Shown here: piece after piece, positions 1 through 6,436 of the stretch
How positions within the stretch are numbered: position 1 is the stretch's first letter
Layout: the number at the start of each line of letters is the position of its first letter
Origin: Candidatus Uhrbacteria bacterium RIFCSPHIGHO2_02_FULL_53_13
Lineage (GTDB): Bacteria > Patescibacteriota > Patescibacteriia > UBA9934 > UBA11717
DNA length: 10,803 bases
Assembly (NCBI GenBank): GCA_001791035.1
Contig: MGDX01000007.1
Span: 1-10,803 of the forward strand
Reading direction: 5' to 3'
Position numbers and translations under genes: made by a program
Notes under the pieces: generated by a model
What the model saw: the letters and a program-made list of their open reading frames with translations, nothing else
Told to the model about the DNA's origin: nothing
Database searches by the model: none

Positions 1-1
1 T

Positions 2-214
2 GAGGCCTTACTCGATGGGCACGAAGAAACTGAAAAAATCCCTTTGAGCGATGGGGATCGTGCAATCGTGGCATCCATGCACTTTGCGGATGCTGTAGAT
101 TGGCTAGAAGACGCGTATCCGGATCGAATGTTGATTCGGAATCTGAAAACAGTGATGGATGGGGCGCGACGCTCCATCGCCGAGACAAAAAAGCGTTTTG
201 GCCTACCTGAATGA
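2..214 (+). CDS. 3' end of an unidentified protein (partial, 70 residues visible)
   Basis: An open frame enters from the left edge (codons start at position 2) and stops at TGA 212-214. The 70 visible residues are charged and probably helical, with the pattern LSDGDRAIVASMHFADAVDWLEDAYPD in two parts and a basic end (AETKKRFGLPE). There is no membrane segment and no motif I can tie to a family, so no function is given. The frame is supported by the clean reading up to the stop and by the hairpin terminator that follows 10 bases later. It converges on the minus-strand glycosyltransferase operon and shares its terminator. The true start lies outside the window. Confidence 0.6.
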   Translation, partial: EALLDGHEETEKIPLSDGDRAIVASMHFADAVDWLEDAYPDRMLIRNLKTVMDGARRSIAETKKRFGLPE

Positions 215-224
215 TCAGAGAGGC

Positions 225-252
225 AAAACCACGGCTATGAAGCCGCGGTTTT
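225..252. terminator. Bidirectional intrinsic terminator
   Basis: Twelve-base arms (225-236 and 241-252) pair with a single A/C mismatch around a 4-base ATGA loop. The arms begin AAAACC and end GGTTTT, so an A/T-run flanks the GC core on both sides, giving a U-tract in either direction. It ends the plus-strand gene at 214 and the minus-strand operon. The TAG stop of the glycosyltransferase (235-237) sits at the loop boundary, inside the hairpin. Confidence 0.8.
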
Positions 253-1362
253 TGTAATGACTTTGAGAACGACATTTGCGGTATGGTTCCAATTGAAGGA
301 TTGAGATTGAGCAAGGCCGCGCTCGCGGCAATGGTAGCGCAGGGTATTTGACGACAAAATGTGTTCAAGGGCGCGCTCGAGTTCGCGTACGTTCATGGCG
401 CGGACGTAGAGAGGAGCGTCGCCGCCGACCTCCGGCAAACTGCTGTTGCTCGAGCATATGACAGGCGCACCGCACGCCATCGCTTCTAACACTTGCATAC
501 CAAACCCTTCATAACGTGAGGGGAGGCATAGCGCTAGTGCGTGGCGCATCAGAGCCGGTCGCGCCGAATCTTCAACATATCCAATCGTGAGAATGCGATC
601 GCGGTGCTCGGTCGATTTAAGCGCGCGTTCAAAAGATGTTCGTTTCCAACCGCGTCCGCCGGAGATGACGAGTTGTAATGATCGATGGGTTTTTGCAACC
701 GTGTCAAACGCTTCAATCAAACTGGGAACATTTTTGCGCGGTTCTATTGTTGCGACAAAAAGGAGGTATGGCTTTTTGATGCCGTAGCGTTGCAGCCAAG
801 TGGCGTCGCTGGGCAAGGGGTTCTGATGAAATTGTTCGTGATCAACTCCGTGGAGCACCGTGTGAACGCGTCCGTTCGGATGCAACTGCAAAACGTCGCG
901 CGCCGTCGATTCAGAAATGGCAATCACCGCATTGGCGCGGCGCAGTGATGCGATCGTGCGTGTTATGGCATATCGCGCATGATCCTTCCACGTGTAGGTG
1001 CTTTTCATCAGATGAAATGCCAGATCGTGAGCCGTAATAATCGTGCGCGCTCGCGTGCGAGGAAGGAAGCCTGTGTTGGGGAACCACACGGCATCAACAC
1101 GCGAGCCAAGCAGTTGTTCCAAAGAAACAAGACGCAACGCAATCAACGCGTTGACGATTTTGTTTGGAATTGTGCGGTGTATACTGCGCACGTTTGGCCG
1201 CTCTGTTATGGAGCGTGGCAGTCGCGGTGGCTTGCGCCCGCACGAAAACAATACCATCGTGTCGTCTGTGGTTGGCCATGCGCGCAAAATTTCATAGAGG
1301 GCATGTCCGACACCGCTTGGATGCGCGTCGCACAAACTGCGGACATCAATGGCGATGGTCAT
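235..1362 (-). CDS. Glycosyltransferase family 4 (GT-B fold), second of two in a surface glycan operon
   Basis: A 375-residue retaining glycosyltransferase that would transfer a sugar from a nucleotide donor to a lipid-linked glycan on the cytoplasmic face of the membrane. Visible features are the N-terminal Rossmann half starting IAIDVRSL with a GVG turn at 17-19, AHDLAFH near 111-117, IAISESTARD near 148-156, and the C-terminal donor half opening YLLFVATIEPRKN (199-211). The E-x7-E motif is E285 and E293 in EGFGMQVLEAMACG, followed by PEVGGDAPLYV. Length is normal for GT4. The ATG start overlaps the TGA of the upstream gene by 4 bases (ATGA), so translation is probably coupled. Acceptor and sugar cannot be read from sequence. 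Family call is secure, substrate unknown. Confidence 0.92.
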   Translation of the reverse strand: MTIAIDVRSLCDAHPSGVGHALYEILRAWPTTDDTMVLFSCGRKPPRLPRSITERPNVRSIHRTIPNKIVNALIALRLVSLEQLLGSRVDAVWFPNTGFLPRTRARTIITAHDLAFHLMKSTYTWKDHARYAITRTIASLRRANAVIAISESTARDVLQLHPNGRVHTVLHGVDHEQFHQNPLPSDATWLQRYGIKKPYLLFVATIEPRKNVPSLIEAFDTVAKTHRSLQLVISGGRGWKRTSFERALKSTEHRDRILTIGYVEDSARPALMRHALALCLPSRYEGFGMQVLEAMACGAPVICSSNSSLPEVGGDAPLYVRAMNVRELERALEHILSSNTLRYHCRERGLAQSQSFNWNHTANVVLKVITKTAAS

Positions 1363-2453
1363 ACATGGGATTGCACAAGCTCTCGCATTCCTATCTCAAA
1401 TCGTTTTCGCGAAAATTGTTGTGCGTGCTCTCGGATGACGAGCGGATCGAACGAACGATCGCTCAATCGTAGCATCGCATCGGCCAAACTTTCCCACGAC
1501 TGCTCTGTAAAATGTATGCCCGTCACGCCGTGATGCACCGACTCCAAGGCGCCGCCTTTTCCAAACGCAATCACCGGTCGGCCGCACGCCATGGCCTCCA
1601 CCGCCGTAATGCCAAAGTCTTCCTCTTGCGGATGAATATAGGCGATGCTGTTTGCGTATAGTTGCGCTTTCTCCGTGTCAGATACACGTCCGAGAAACAC
1701 TACGTTGTCCTTGGCGCGCTCCTTGAGATGATCCAAAAATGGTCCTGTCCCAAAGATGCGCATCGGCACGCGCAAACGGTTTGCCGCCTCAACAACCAGA
1801 TCAAAGCGCTTGTACGCCACGATGCGTCCGCCGGCCACAAAGTATGTTTTCGGTTCATTTGAAACGTGAAACTGCTCGGTGTCAACTGGTGGATACAAAA
1901 TGTGTGCATCCTTTTGATAGTACTTGCGAATACGATCTTTCACCGTTTGCGAGTTGGCGATGAACGTATCCACGCGTTCGGCGGCGAGGCGATCCCACTG
2001 ACGCAAATAGGAGAGATAGTGGGGGAGGATGCGCTTGACAATGCCGGGCGCCTTGAGCTCGCGCACATATTCCTGTGTGTCGGTCCACAGGTAACGTGTT
2101 GGCGTGTGGCAATAGCAAATGTGATGCGCTTTTGGATGCACAATGACGCCTTTGGAGAAAGCACTCGTCGAGGAAATCACGATATCAAAATCGCGCAGGT
2201 CGTAGTGCTCGGTCGCCGTTGGCATGAGCGGCAAAAGCCACTGGTAATGGCGAAGACTTCCGGGGATGCGCTGTAAAAACGATGTCTTAATTTCACGGTT
2301 GGCCAAGTCGCTAAACTGTTTGGGGTCGTGCAAAAGCGTAAAAATAGGCGCATCCGGATACATCGAAGACAAAACACGGAGGACGCGCTCGGCTCCTCCG
2401 TCCTGGATCAAGTGATCATGTACCAGGGCTATGTTGGGTTGTTCACGGCTCAT
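1359..2453 (-). CDS. Glycosyltransferase family 4, WbaZ/mannosyltransferase-like
   Basis: A 364-residue GT-B glycosyltransferase. The start IALVHDHLIQDGGAERVL (8-25) carries the glycine-rich GGAE loop typical of GT4; ICYCHTPTRYLW (112-123) and IANSQTVKDRI (165-175) match the group I know as WbaZ-like O-antigen mannosyltransferases. The donor-binding half has YPPVDTEQF (187-195), the phosphate-contacting K215/R216 in VAYKRFD, and E-x7-E as E278 and E286 in EDFGITAVEAMACG. It sits 21 bases after the secreted metallopeptidase-like gene and overlaps the next glycosyltransferase by 4 bases. There is no Shine-Dalgarno before the ATG; a TACCAT box 7 bases upstream could be an internal -10 element. 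The mannosyl assignment is only by resemblance. Confidence 0.92.
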   Translation of the reverse strand: MSREQPNIALVHDHLIQDGGAERVLRVLSSMYPDAPIFTLLHDPKQFSDLANREIKTSFLQRIPGSLRHYQWLLPLMPTATEHYDLRDFDIVISSTSAFSKGVIVHPKAHHICYCHTPTRYLWTDTQEYVRELKAPGIVKRILPHYLSYLRQWDRLAAERVDTFIANSQTVKDRIRKYYQKDAHILYPPVDTEQFHVSNEPKTYFVAGGRIVAYKRFDLVVEAANRLRVPMRIFGTGPFLDHLKERAKDNVVFLGRVSDTEKAQLYANSIAYIHPQEEDFGITAVEAMACGRPVIAFGKGGALESVHHGVTGIHFTEQSWESLADAMLRLSDRSFDPLVIREHAQQFSRKRFEIGMRELVQSHV

Positions 2454-2474
2454 GGGTAAGATGGTACTTGAAAT

Positions 2475-3887
2475 TCAGCCATTTTGAAACTCATCGATAG
2501 ATGTGCCAATGGTGAACTGTCCGTATAACACAACGTCAATGGTTTCAATGTTGCGATTCCAATCTTCACCGCGTAATTCCTGTGCGGTCTCTTCCGTGGG
2601 AATCCATCGAATTGTCACTCCGTCTCCTTGGACAACGTATACTTTTGGAACGGACTGAATCTTCACCCATGTGTTAGGTGGGGGCAAGACAGGCGCACCA
2701 ACTGGAAGCGTTGCCATACGTTCCGGACCAATTTCTTGAATATTCTCAAATGTGGAGTATCGCAGGAAATACAGACGTTCATTCAAAAACGGTCGGCGTT
2801 TCCCATTCTCCACGAGATAGACGGCCGTGTCGTGCGTCGTGAGGGGATTCCCATCATTTTCCAGTTTAATGAGTGTTCTATTTGGAGGGGTGGCGAGGTC
2901 CGCTGTAATGCCGTTGATGGACGACAGTCCATCCGTTGCGCGATACCATTGTGCCGGAACGTATTGTGAAAGATTAATCACGCGACGCATGAACTCCGCC
3001 GAGGATGGATGACCTTCCTGCTCGAGCAGTACAAATGCGATGGAGAATGCAGTTTGGGCATCATTCGCGCTTGGGGTGCGGAGGCCGTATGTGTTGATGA
3101 TATCGTAAACGGTGACAAACTCCCGTCGTCCTGTGACAACTTCGCTGGATTGTTCTGCATCGGGAATAAGGATCGAGAATGGAATCGTACTTTCCGGCGT
3201 AAGAAAACCCATCAAATAGAGCTCGATCGGATGAAATTTTAGAGGAGTCGTTTCACCGAAGATCCCTTGAAGGACACGAAGAAATGATCCTTCAGAAAGC
3301 TCATCCCACGCGGCGCCACCGTTCGGACTCAAGAAGCGTACCCCATCGTGCATGGTGCTCGTGTCCACATACTGGCTCCAGTGAACACCATCATTACCAC
3401 CGTGGAAATCAACAAAAGGCTTATCTGAAATATGGCTTATGTATGCGAGCCAGTCATGGGAAATTTCGTGGAGACTTAGTCCAACTAGCTGTGTGTCAGT
3501 GTGTTTGTCAAGCCCGTGCAAAAAAACAGCTCCGTGCAAGCGCGCATCTGTCGAGAGTGACGGGTGCGGTCCGAAAAATTCGTGCCCAATATTTTCCGCT
3601 GATTTCACTATGGGAAAAAACGCACCAAAGTCTCCCGAACGTTGTGTTGCTGTTGTTCCGTAGAAAACAATAAAGTCATATTGATCTGGATGTGTGCCGC
3701 GAAACTTCTCAATAACTTGATCTTGAATGAGTCTGTCATTCTCATCGTAATCGTTCGAATCGAGGATGATGGAATACACATGATCTGGAAGTGGCTGTGT
3801 GTTGGCATGCGCCGCGGTCGAGACACCCATCATTCCCATCAGAGCCATTGCGGACAGTACGATAGATTTTCGCGCCCATATCATCAT
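2475..3887 (-). CDS. Secreted HExxH metallopeptidase-like protein with a CPR-type C-terminal surface domain
   Basis: From the ATG at 3887 the protein has 470 residues. Residues 1-28 form a signal peptide: short basic start, hydrophobic core IVLSAMALMGMMGV, and an AHA cleavage site before NTQPLP. A zinc-protease motif HEISH lies at 140-144; further on come VHWSQYVDTSTMHDG and FHPIELYLMGFLTPE, a combination I recall from uncharacterised secreted metallopeptidase-like proteins (HExxH, then HWS, then SPLELYLMG). Residues about 339-465 are a separate module (GKRRPFLNERLYF, PKVYVV, IRWIPTEE) seen in Patescibacteria surface proteins. The longer frame up to 3971 is rejected because it would put 28 non-signal residues before the signal and run into the upstream gene. 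It begins 8 bases after the sugar transferase stop, without a clear ribosome site. Activity is unproven. Confidence 0.78.
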   Translation of the reverse strand: MMIWARKSIVLSAMALMGMMGVSTAAHANTQPLPDHVYSIILDSNDYDENDRLIQDQVIEKFRGTHPDQYDFIVFYGTTATQRSGDFGAFFPIVKSAENIGHEFFGPHPSLSTDARLHGAVFLHGLDKHTDTQLVGLSLHEISHDWLAYISHISDKPFVDFHGGNDGVHWSQYVDTSTMHDGVRFLSPNGGAAWDELSEGSFLRVLQGIFGETTPLKFHPIELYLMGFLTPESTIPFSILIPDAEQSSEVVTGRREFVTVYDIINTYGLRTPSANDAQTAFSIAFVLLEQEGHPSSAEFMRRVINLSQYVPAQWYRATDGLSSINGITADLATPPNRTLIKLENDGNPLTTHDTAVYLVENGKRRPFLNERLYFLRYSTFENIQEIGPERMATLPVGAPVLPPPNTWVKIQSVPKVYVVQGDGVTIRWIPTEETAQELRGEDWNRNIETIDVVLYGQFTIGTSIDEFQNG

Positions 3888-3895
3888 AGAGACAT

Positions 3896-5317
3896 TTACT
3901 TTGCGCCCTTGGATGTGAGCACAACAAACGGCGTGCGCAATAAAACAATCAGATCCATGAGCGGGCTCCAATGTTCGATGTAGTACGTGTCGAGGCGCAC
4001 CTCTTCGTCAAACGCCAAGTCGGCGCGGCCGGAAATTTGTGCCATGCCGGTCATGCCCGGCTTGACGGTGAGCACTTTGCGCCACTCGGGTTTATATTGT
4101 GCGACTTCCTCTGGCAAGTGCGGACGCGGACCGATAAGGCTCATCTTACCAATAAGGACGAGATAGAACTGCGGGAATTCGTCGATGCTTGTGCGACGAA
4201 TAAGGCGTCCGAAACGCGTTACACGTGGATCGTTTTCGAGCTTAAACAATGGCGAACCTTCACGTTCATTGCCGTGTACCTCGATAAAGTCCTTGTCGAA
4301 GCGGAGAGTGTGGGCGTTCTTTACCATCGAACGGAATTTCACAAAATGAAACGGTTTGCCATTTTCGCCCACACGCATAACGGGCTTGCCGTTCGGGAGT
4401 TTGAAAAAAAACATGCCGCCTTGGCGTTCGAGTAACAACAGAAGAGCAACGACAATCTGAATTGGCGAAGTCATGATGATCAGAAGGAGCGACAGTACGA
4501 TGTCGAATGTGCGTTTGTAGATACGTCCCCAACCGTCGAGGGGCGTCCGCTTGACCTCGAACACGGGAATGCCGGCGAACGTGTGCGCCTGCAAGCGCGA
4601 TGTCACCGCTTCCAACAAGTCGGCGGTGTACATGAACGTGATGTGATGCTCCTCGCAAAACGACGCGATGCGTAGGGCTTCTTCGCGGCGGGCATTTGGA
4701 TCCGACAAGATGATTTCGTCAATACCCGATAGTGTGTGTTTGCGCAAAATCCAGCTTTTCGTTTCCTCTCCAAAGTGCGGGCGCACGCCGACGATATGGA
4801 AGCCGAGTCCCGGATGGCGTTCAAACTCGTTCACGAGTGCTTGATTCGTGTCCTGTGGTCCGAGGATGATGACACGATGTTGGCCAAAGCCGCGTGAAAC
4901 GAGCCAGCGCTGTTTCCATTTCAAGATGACGCGTGCGCCGCCAACGAATAGCATCGCCAACACCCAAGCGGCGAGGACAATGAAGCGCGAGTCAAACAGC
5001 TCGCGGCTGAAGAAGATCACGGTGAACACGAGCATCATGCCGGTGGAGACGGCGTAAATGACGCGGCCGAGCTCTTCGCGCACGGACATACGGCGCACGG
5101 TGTAAAGTCGGTTCAGTGCAAACACGAGAATCCAAAGAATGGCGACGACGATGGTGACTCGCAGAATGTCCTCGGCCGTGATGGCGAAACGTACCGGCAG
5201 GCGCTTTGTGACGAATGGGCTGACGCGGATGGCGTACGCCGCAAGACCGGCCAGCACGATCATGGTCGCATCAACGGGAACTTTGAGCGCCGTAAAAAAC
5301 AGCTCGAGCTTTTTCAT
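3896..5317 (-). CDS. Polyprenyl-phosphate sugar-1-phosphate transferase (WcaJ/PssY-type), first gene of the operon
   Basis: A 473-residue membrane enzyme that starts glycan synthesis by moving a sugar-1-phosphate from a UDP-sugar to undecaprenyl phosphate. Four N-terminal membrane segments (about 14-30, 51-68, 86-103, 112-128) lead to a Rossmann-like soluble region (about 147-250, RVIILG start). The bacterial sugar transferase domain runs from about 265: membrane re-entrant helix FDIVLSLLLIIMTSP, FHFVKFRSM (323-331), the catalytic Asp-Glu pair D379-E380 in TSIDEFPQF, and MSLIGPRPHLPEEV, then VKPGMTGMAQISGR. This is the standard length and order for the large polyisoprenyl phosphoglycosyltransferases. 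The ATG follows an extended -10 box by 6 bases and has no Shine-Dalgarno, so the mRNA may be leaderless. The sugar is not readable. Downstream genes follow at 8 and 21 bases and a 4-base overlap. Confidence 0.95.
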   Translation of the reverse strand: MKKLELFFTALKVPVDATMIVLAGLAAYAIRVSPFVTKRLPVRFAITAEDILRVTIVVAILWILVFALNRLYTVRRMSVREELGRVIYAVSTGMMLVFTVIFFSRELFDSRFIVLAAWVLAMLFVGGARVILKWKQRWLVSRGFGQHRVIILGPQDTNQALVNEFERHPGLGFHIVGVRPHFGEETKSWILRKHTLSGIDEIILSDPNARREEALRIASFCEEHHITFMYTADLLEAVTSRLQAHTFAGIPVFEVKRTPLDGWGRIYKRTFDIVLSLLLIIMTSPIQIVVALLLLLERQGGMFFFKLPNGKPVMRVGENGKPFHFVKFRSMVKNAHTLRFDKDFIEVHGNEREGSPLFKLENDPRVTRFGRLIRRTSIDEFPQFYLVLIGKMSLIGPRPHLPEEVAQYKPEWRKVLTVKPGMTGMAQISGRADLAFDEEVRLDTYYIEHWSPLMDLIVLLRTPFVVLTSKGAK

Positions 5318-5323
5318 GCGGTA

Positions 5324-5332
5324 AGTATAGCA
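5324..5332 (-). promoter_or_regulatory. Extended -10 promoter of the glycan operon
   Basis: On the minus strand this reads TGCTATACT, an exact TGn extension plus a -10 hexamer one base from consensus. No convincing -35 hexamer lies 16-18 bases upstream; that stretch is inside the inverted-repeat element at 5339-5410. The hexamer ends 6 bases before the ATG at 5317, so transcription would start at or next to the start codon. Confidence 0.6.
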
Positions 5333-5338
5333 GGTACT

Positions 5339-5410
5339 GGGGTCAGACCGTGAAATGTCAGTTTTTGTTCTACGGAATTATTATAAACCGACATTTCACG
5401 GTCTGACCCC
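5339..5410. repeat. Perfect inverted-repeat element, MITE/REP-like, with GGGGTCAGACC ends
   Basis: Two 21-base arms (5339-5359 and 5390-5410) are exact reverse complements. After one mismatch (A5360/C5389) they pair for 4 more bases, leaving an AT-rich loop of 20 bases (5365-5384). The outer ends read GGGGTCAGACC and GGTCTGACCCC. No U-tract follows on either strand, so it does not look like an ordinary terminator. I recall GGTCAGACCCC-type ends near REP-associated IS200-like (Y1) transposases in other genomes, but no transposase is present here. It lies directly upstream of the glycan operon promoter. Confidence 0.75.
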
Positions 5411-5429
5411 CCATTCTTAAAACAGATTA

Positions 5430-5449
5430 CCGCTCCGGAGGAGGAGCGG
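5430..5449 (-). terminator. Probable terminator of the small membrane-protein unit
   Basis: CCGCTCC (5430-5436) and GGAGCGG (5443-5449) form a 7-bp GC-rich stem with a 6-base loop. On the minus strand it is followed by TAATCTGTTTT, an imperfect U-tract. It lies 14 bases after the stop of the 28-residue frame and before the inverted-repeat element. Confidence 0.5.
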
Positions 5450-5463
5450 CAAACAGTCAGGAG

Positions 5464-5550
5464 TCAGTCGTCATTGTAAGCGATACTTATCGCCATGGCG
5501 CAGCTCACGATGAAGATGACGTAAACCCAAGTTCCCCAATCATCAAACAT
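5464..5550 (-). CDS. Candidate 28-residue membrane microprotein
   Basis: A short frame with ATG at 5550 and TGA at 5464-5466 encodes 28 residues: an acidic/aromatic start (MFDDWGTW), one hydrophobic segment of about 16 residues (VYVIFIVSCAMAISIA) and an acidic end (YNDD). This is the profile of a single-span small membrane protein. The ATG overlaps the last 8 bases of the upstream membrane protein gene (5543-5550), suggesting coupled translation, and AGGA lies 10 bases before it. A hairpin terminator follows. No family is recognised. A frame this short can occur by chance; the hydrophobic pattern, overlap and position before the terminator are the arguments for it. Confidence 0.45.
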   Translation of the reverse strand: MFDDWGTWVYVIFIVSCAMAISIAYNDD

Positions 5551-5899
5551 GTGTCGCTCGTCCTAACTTGGACGCTGCGGGTTGAAATCTGGGAATCGAA
5601 CCGATGACGATGCAAGCCATGCCGACGGCAAGGCTCAACGGGCGCCAGAGCTCGAGCCAAACGGAGAGAGCTATCGCTACTCCCAGAAGGAGAAGCATGG
5701 TGGCGTCCTCCCAGTAATCCCTTCGCAGTGCATACGACCTCTGGGGGTCTGACAGACGATCAAATCCGATGAGTCCGGCAAAACCGAGAAGGACAAAGTG
5801 TCGAGTGAGCGATGTGGTCGGCCACTGAGTGACCAGCATCATGACATGCCCAACAATCAACAAAATTCCTATGGCGTTTAGGATGCGTCGCCAGTTCAT
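5543..5899 (-). CDS. Small integral membrane protein of unknown function
   Basis: A 118-residue protein with about four hydrophobic segments: 6-25 (LNAIGILLIVGHVMMLV), 34-47, 66-84 (ATMLLLLGVAIALSVWL) and 88-103. A charged loop between segments two and three (DRLSDPQRSYALRRDYWED) is probably cytoplasmic. I do not recognise the family. The ATG is preceded by GAGA, 5 bases upstream, and by a promoter with a perfect TTGACA. The gene follows the rnpB terminator on the same strand and overlaps the 28-residue frame by 8 bases. No signal peptide, motif or catalytic residue stands out. Confidence 0.7.
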   Translation of the reverse strand: MNWRRILNAIGILLIVGHVMMLVTQWPTTSLTRHFVLLGFAGLIGFDRLSDPQRSYALRRDYWEDATMLLLLGVAIALSVWLELWRPLSLAVGMACIVIGSIPRFQPAASKLGRATHV

Positions 5900-5914
5900 T
5901 GGAATCTCGCAGAC

Positions 5915-5943
5915 GTTGTATCAAAACATGACTGTGTTGTCAA
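5915..5943 (-). promoter_or_regulatory. Promoter of the small membrane-protein unit
   Basis: Minus strand: TTGACA (5938-5943), a 17-base spacer, then TACAAC (5915-5920). The -35 is perfect and the -10 matches consensus at four of six positions. The predicted start lies near 5908, giving a leader of about 9 bases that holds the GAGA ribosome site. The -35 box directly abuts the U-tract of the rnpB terminator. Confidence 0.6.
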
Positions 5944-5944
5944 T

Positions 5945-5970
5945 CACAAAACCCCCTTGCGGGGGTTGTG
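5945..5970 (-). terminator. Intrinsic terminator of rnpB
   Basis: Minus strand: CACAACCCCC, loop GCAA, GGGGG, then TTTTGTG. Five G-C pairs are closed by a GNRA-type loop; a further CACAA/TTGTG pairing is possible across a 2-base bulge. The U-tract directly follows the stem. It begins where the RNase P RNA 3' end is predicted. Confidence 0.8.
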
Positions 5971-6374
5971 AGCACGGCGCCTATAAGCCGAATTCTGTTC
6001 GCGAGCGCAAGCGTTCGCGTGACCGCGATCTATCTGCGACAACGATCGCTCGTTGCCTGAGCAACGTCTTTGCGGACGTCGCATGCGCGCTACCAAATTT
6101 GCGTTTGCACCAGGATGGGTTTACCACACGCACCTGTCACCAGGGCGCGAGACGAGTAGCCTTGAAGACATCTCGTCACTTTTCACATTTCTCCGCTCGA
6201 GAGCGGATAGTATAGTCTCTGTGGCACTTTCCCTAGGCTTCCATTCGAGCATGGAATTCCATGTGCTCGAGTGTTATACCCGGTTGCCGTTAGCAACATC
6301 CATTTTTGTGGTGTTCGGACTTTCCTCCGTGTCTCTCTCTGGAGAGATACGGCCGCGGTCCGGCGCTCCTACTC
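5970..6374 (-). ncRNA. rnpB: RNase P RNA, bacterial class A
   Basis: The catalytic RNA that trims tRNA 5' leaders. On the minus strand the universal 5' P4 strand GGAGGAAAGTCCG (around 6330) and the 3' partner ACAGAATTCGGCTTAT (about 5983-5998) are both present. Between them are GAAAGTGCCACAGAGA, GGTAAACCC, a GGT that could serve as the L15 CCA-binding site, and AGATAGAT before the P2 3' strand. P2 pairs GACCGCG with CGCGGTC; P3 is CCGT.TCTCTC/GAGAGA.ACGG; P1 pairs GAGTA..GCGCC with GGCGC..TGCTC, which sets the ends, accurate to a few bases. Length is about 405 nt, normal for class A. The 26-base hairpin at 6245-6270, in the P9 position, is longer than in E. coli. It has its own promoter and terminator. 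Confidence 0.95.
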
Positions 6375-6402
6375 GCCGAGGCGGCAAGGATTGTGCGAGG
6401 AG

Positions 6403-6431
6403 AGGATACCAAAAGAATTTGCGATTGTCAA
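6403..6431 (-). promoter_or_regulatory. Promoter of rnpB
   Basis: Minus strand: TTGACA (6426-6431), an exact 17-base spacer, TATCCT (6403-6408). This is a near-consensus housekeeping promoter, as expected for a stable RNA. The start is predicted near 6396, leaving a leader of about 20 bases before P1. The -35 box lies 5 bases beyond the trpS stop codon. Confidence 0.8.
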
Positions 6432-6436
6432 CGGTT

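Noticed and set aside
979..1533. Plus-strand open frame of 184 codons opposite the glycosyltransferases
   Set aside because: It lies antisense to two clear GT4 genes, shows no motif, and its composition (many Arg, Cys, Trp, His) is that of an opposite-strand shadow.
3888..3971. 28-residue N-terminal extension of the secreted protein
   Set aside because: It overlaps the end of the sugar transferase gene and would bury the signal peptide; the start at 3887 gives a normal signal sequence.
5339..5410. Reading the long inverted repeat as an ordinary terminator
   Set aside because: No U-tract follows on either strand and the arms are far longer and more perfect than needed; a mobile or REP-like element fits better.
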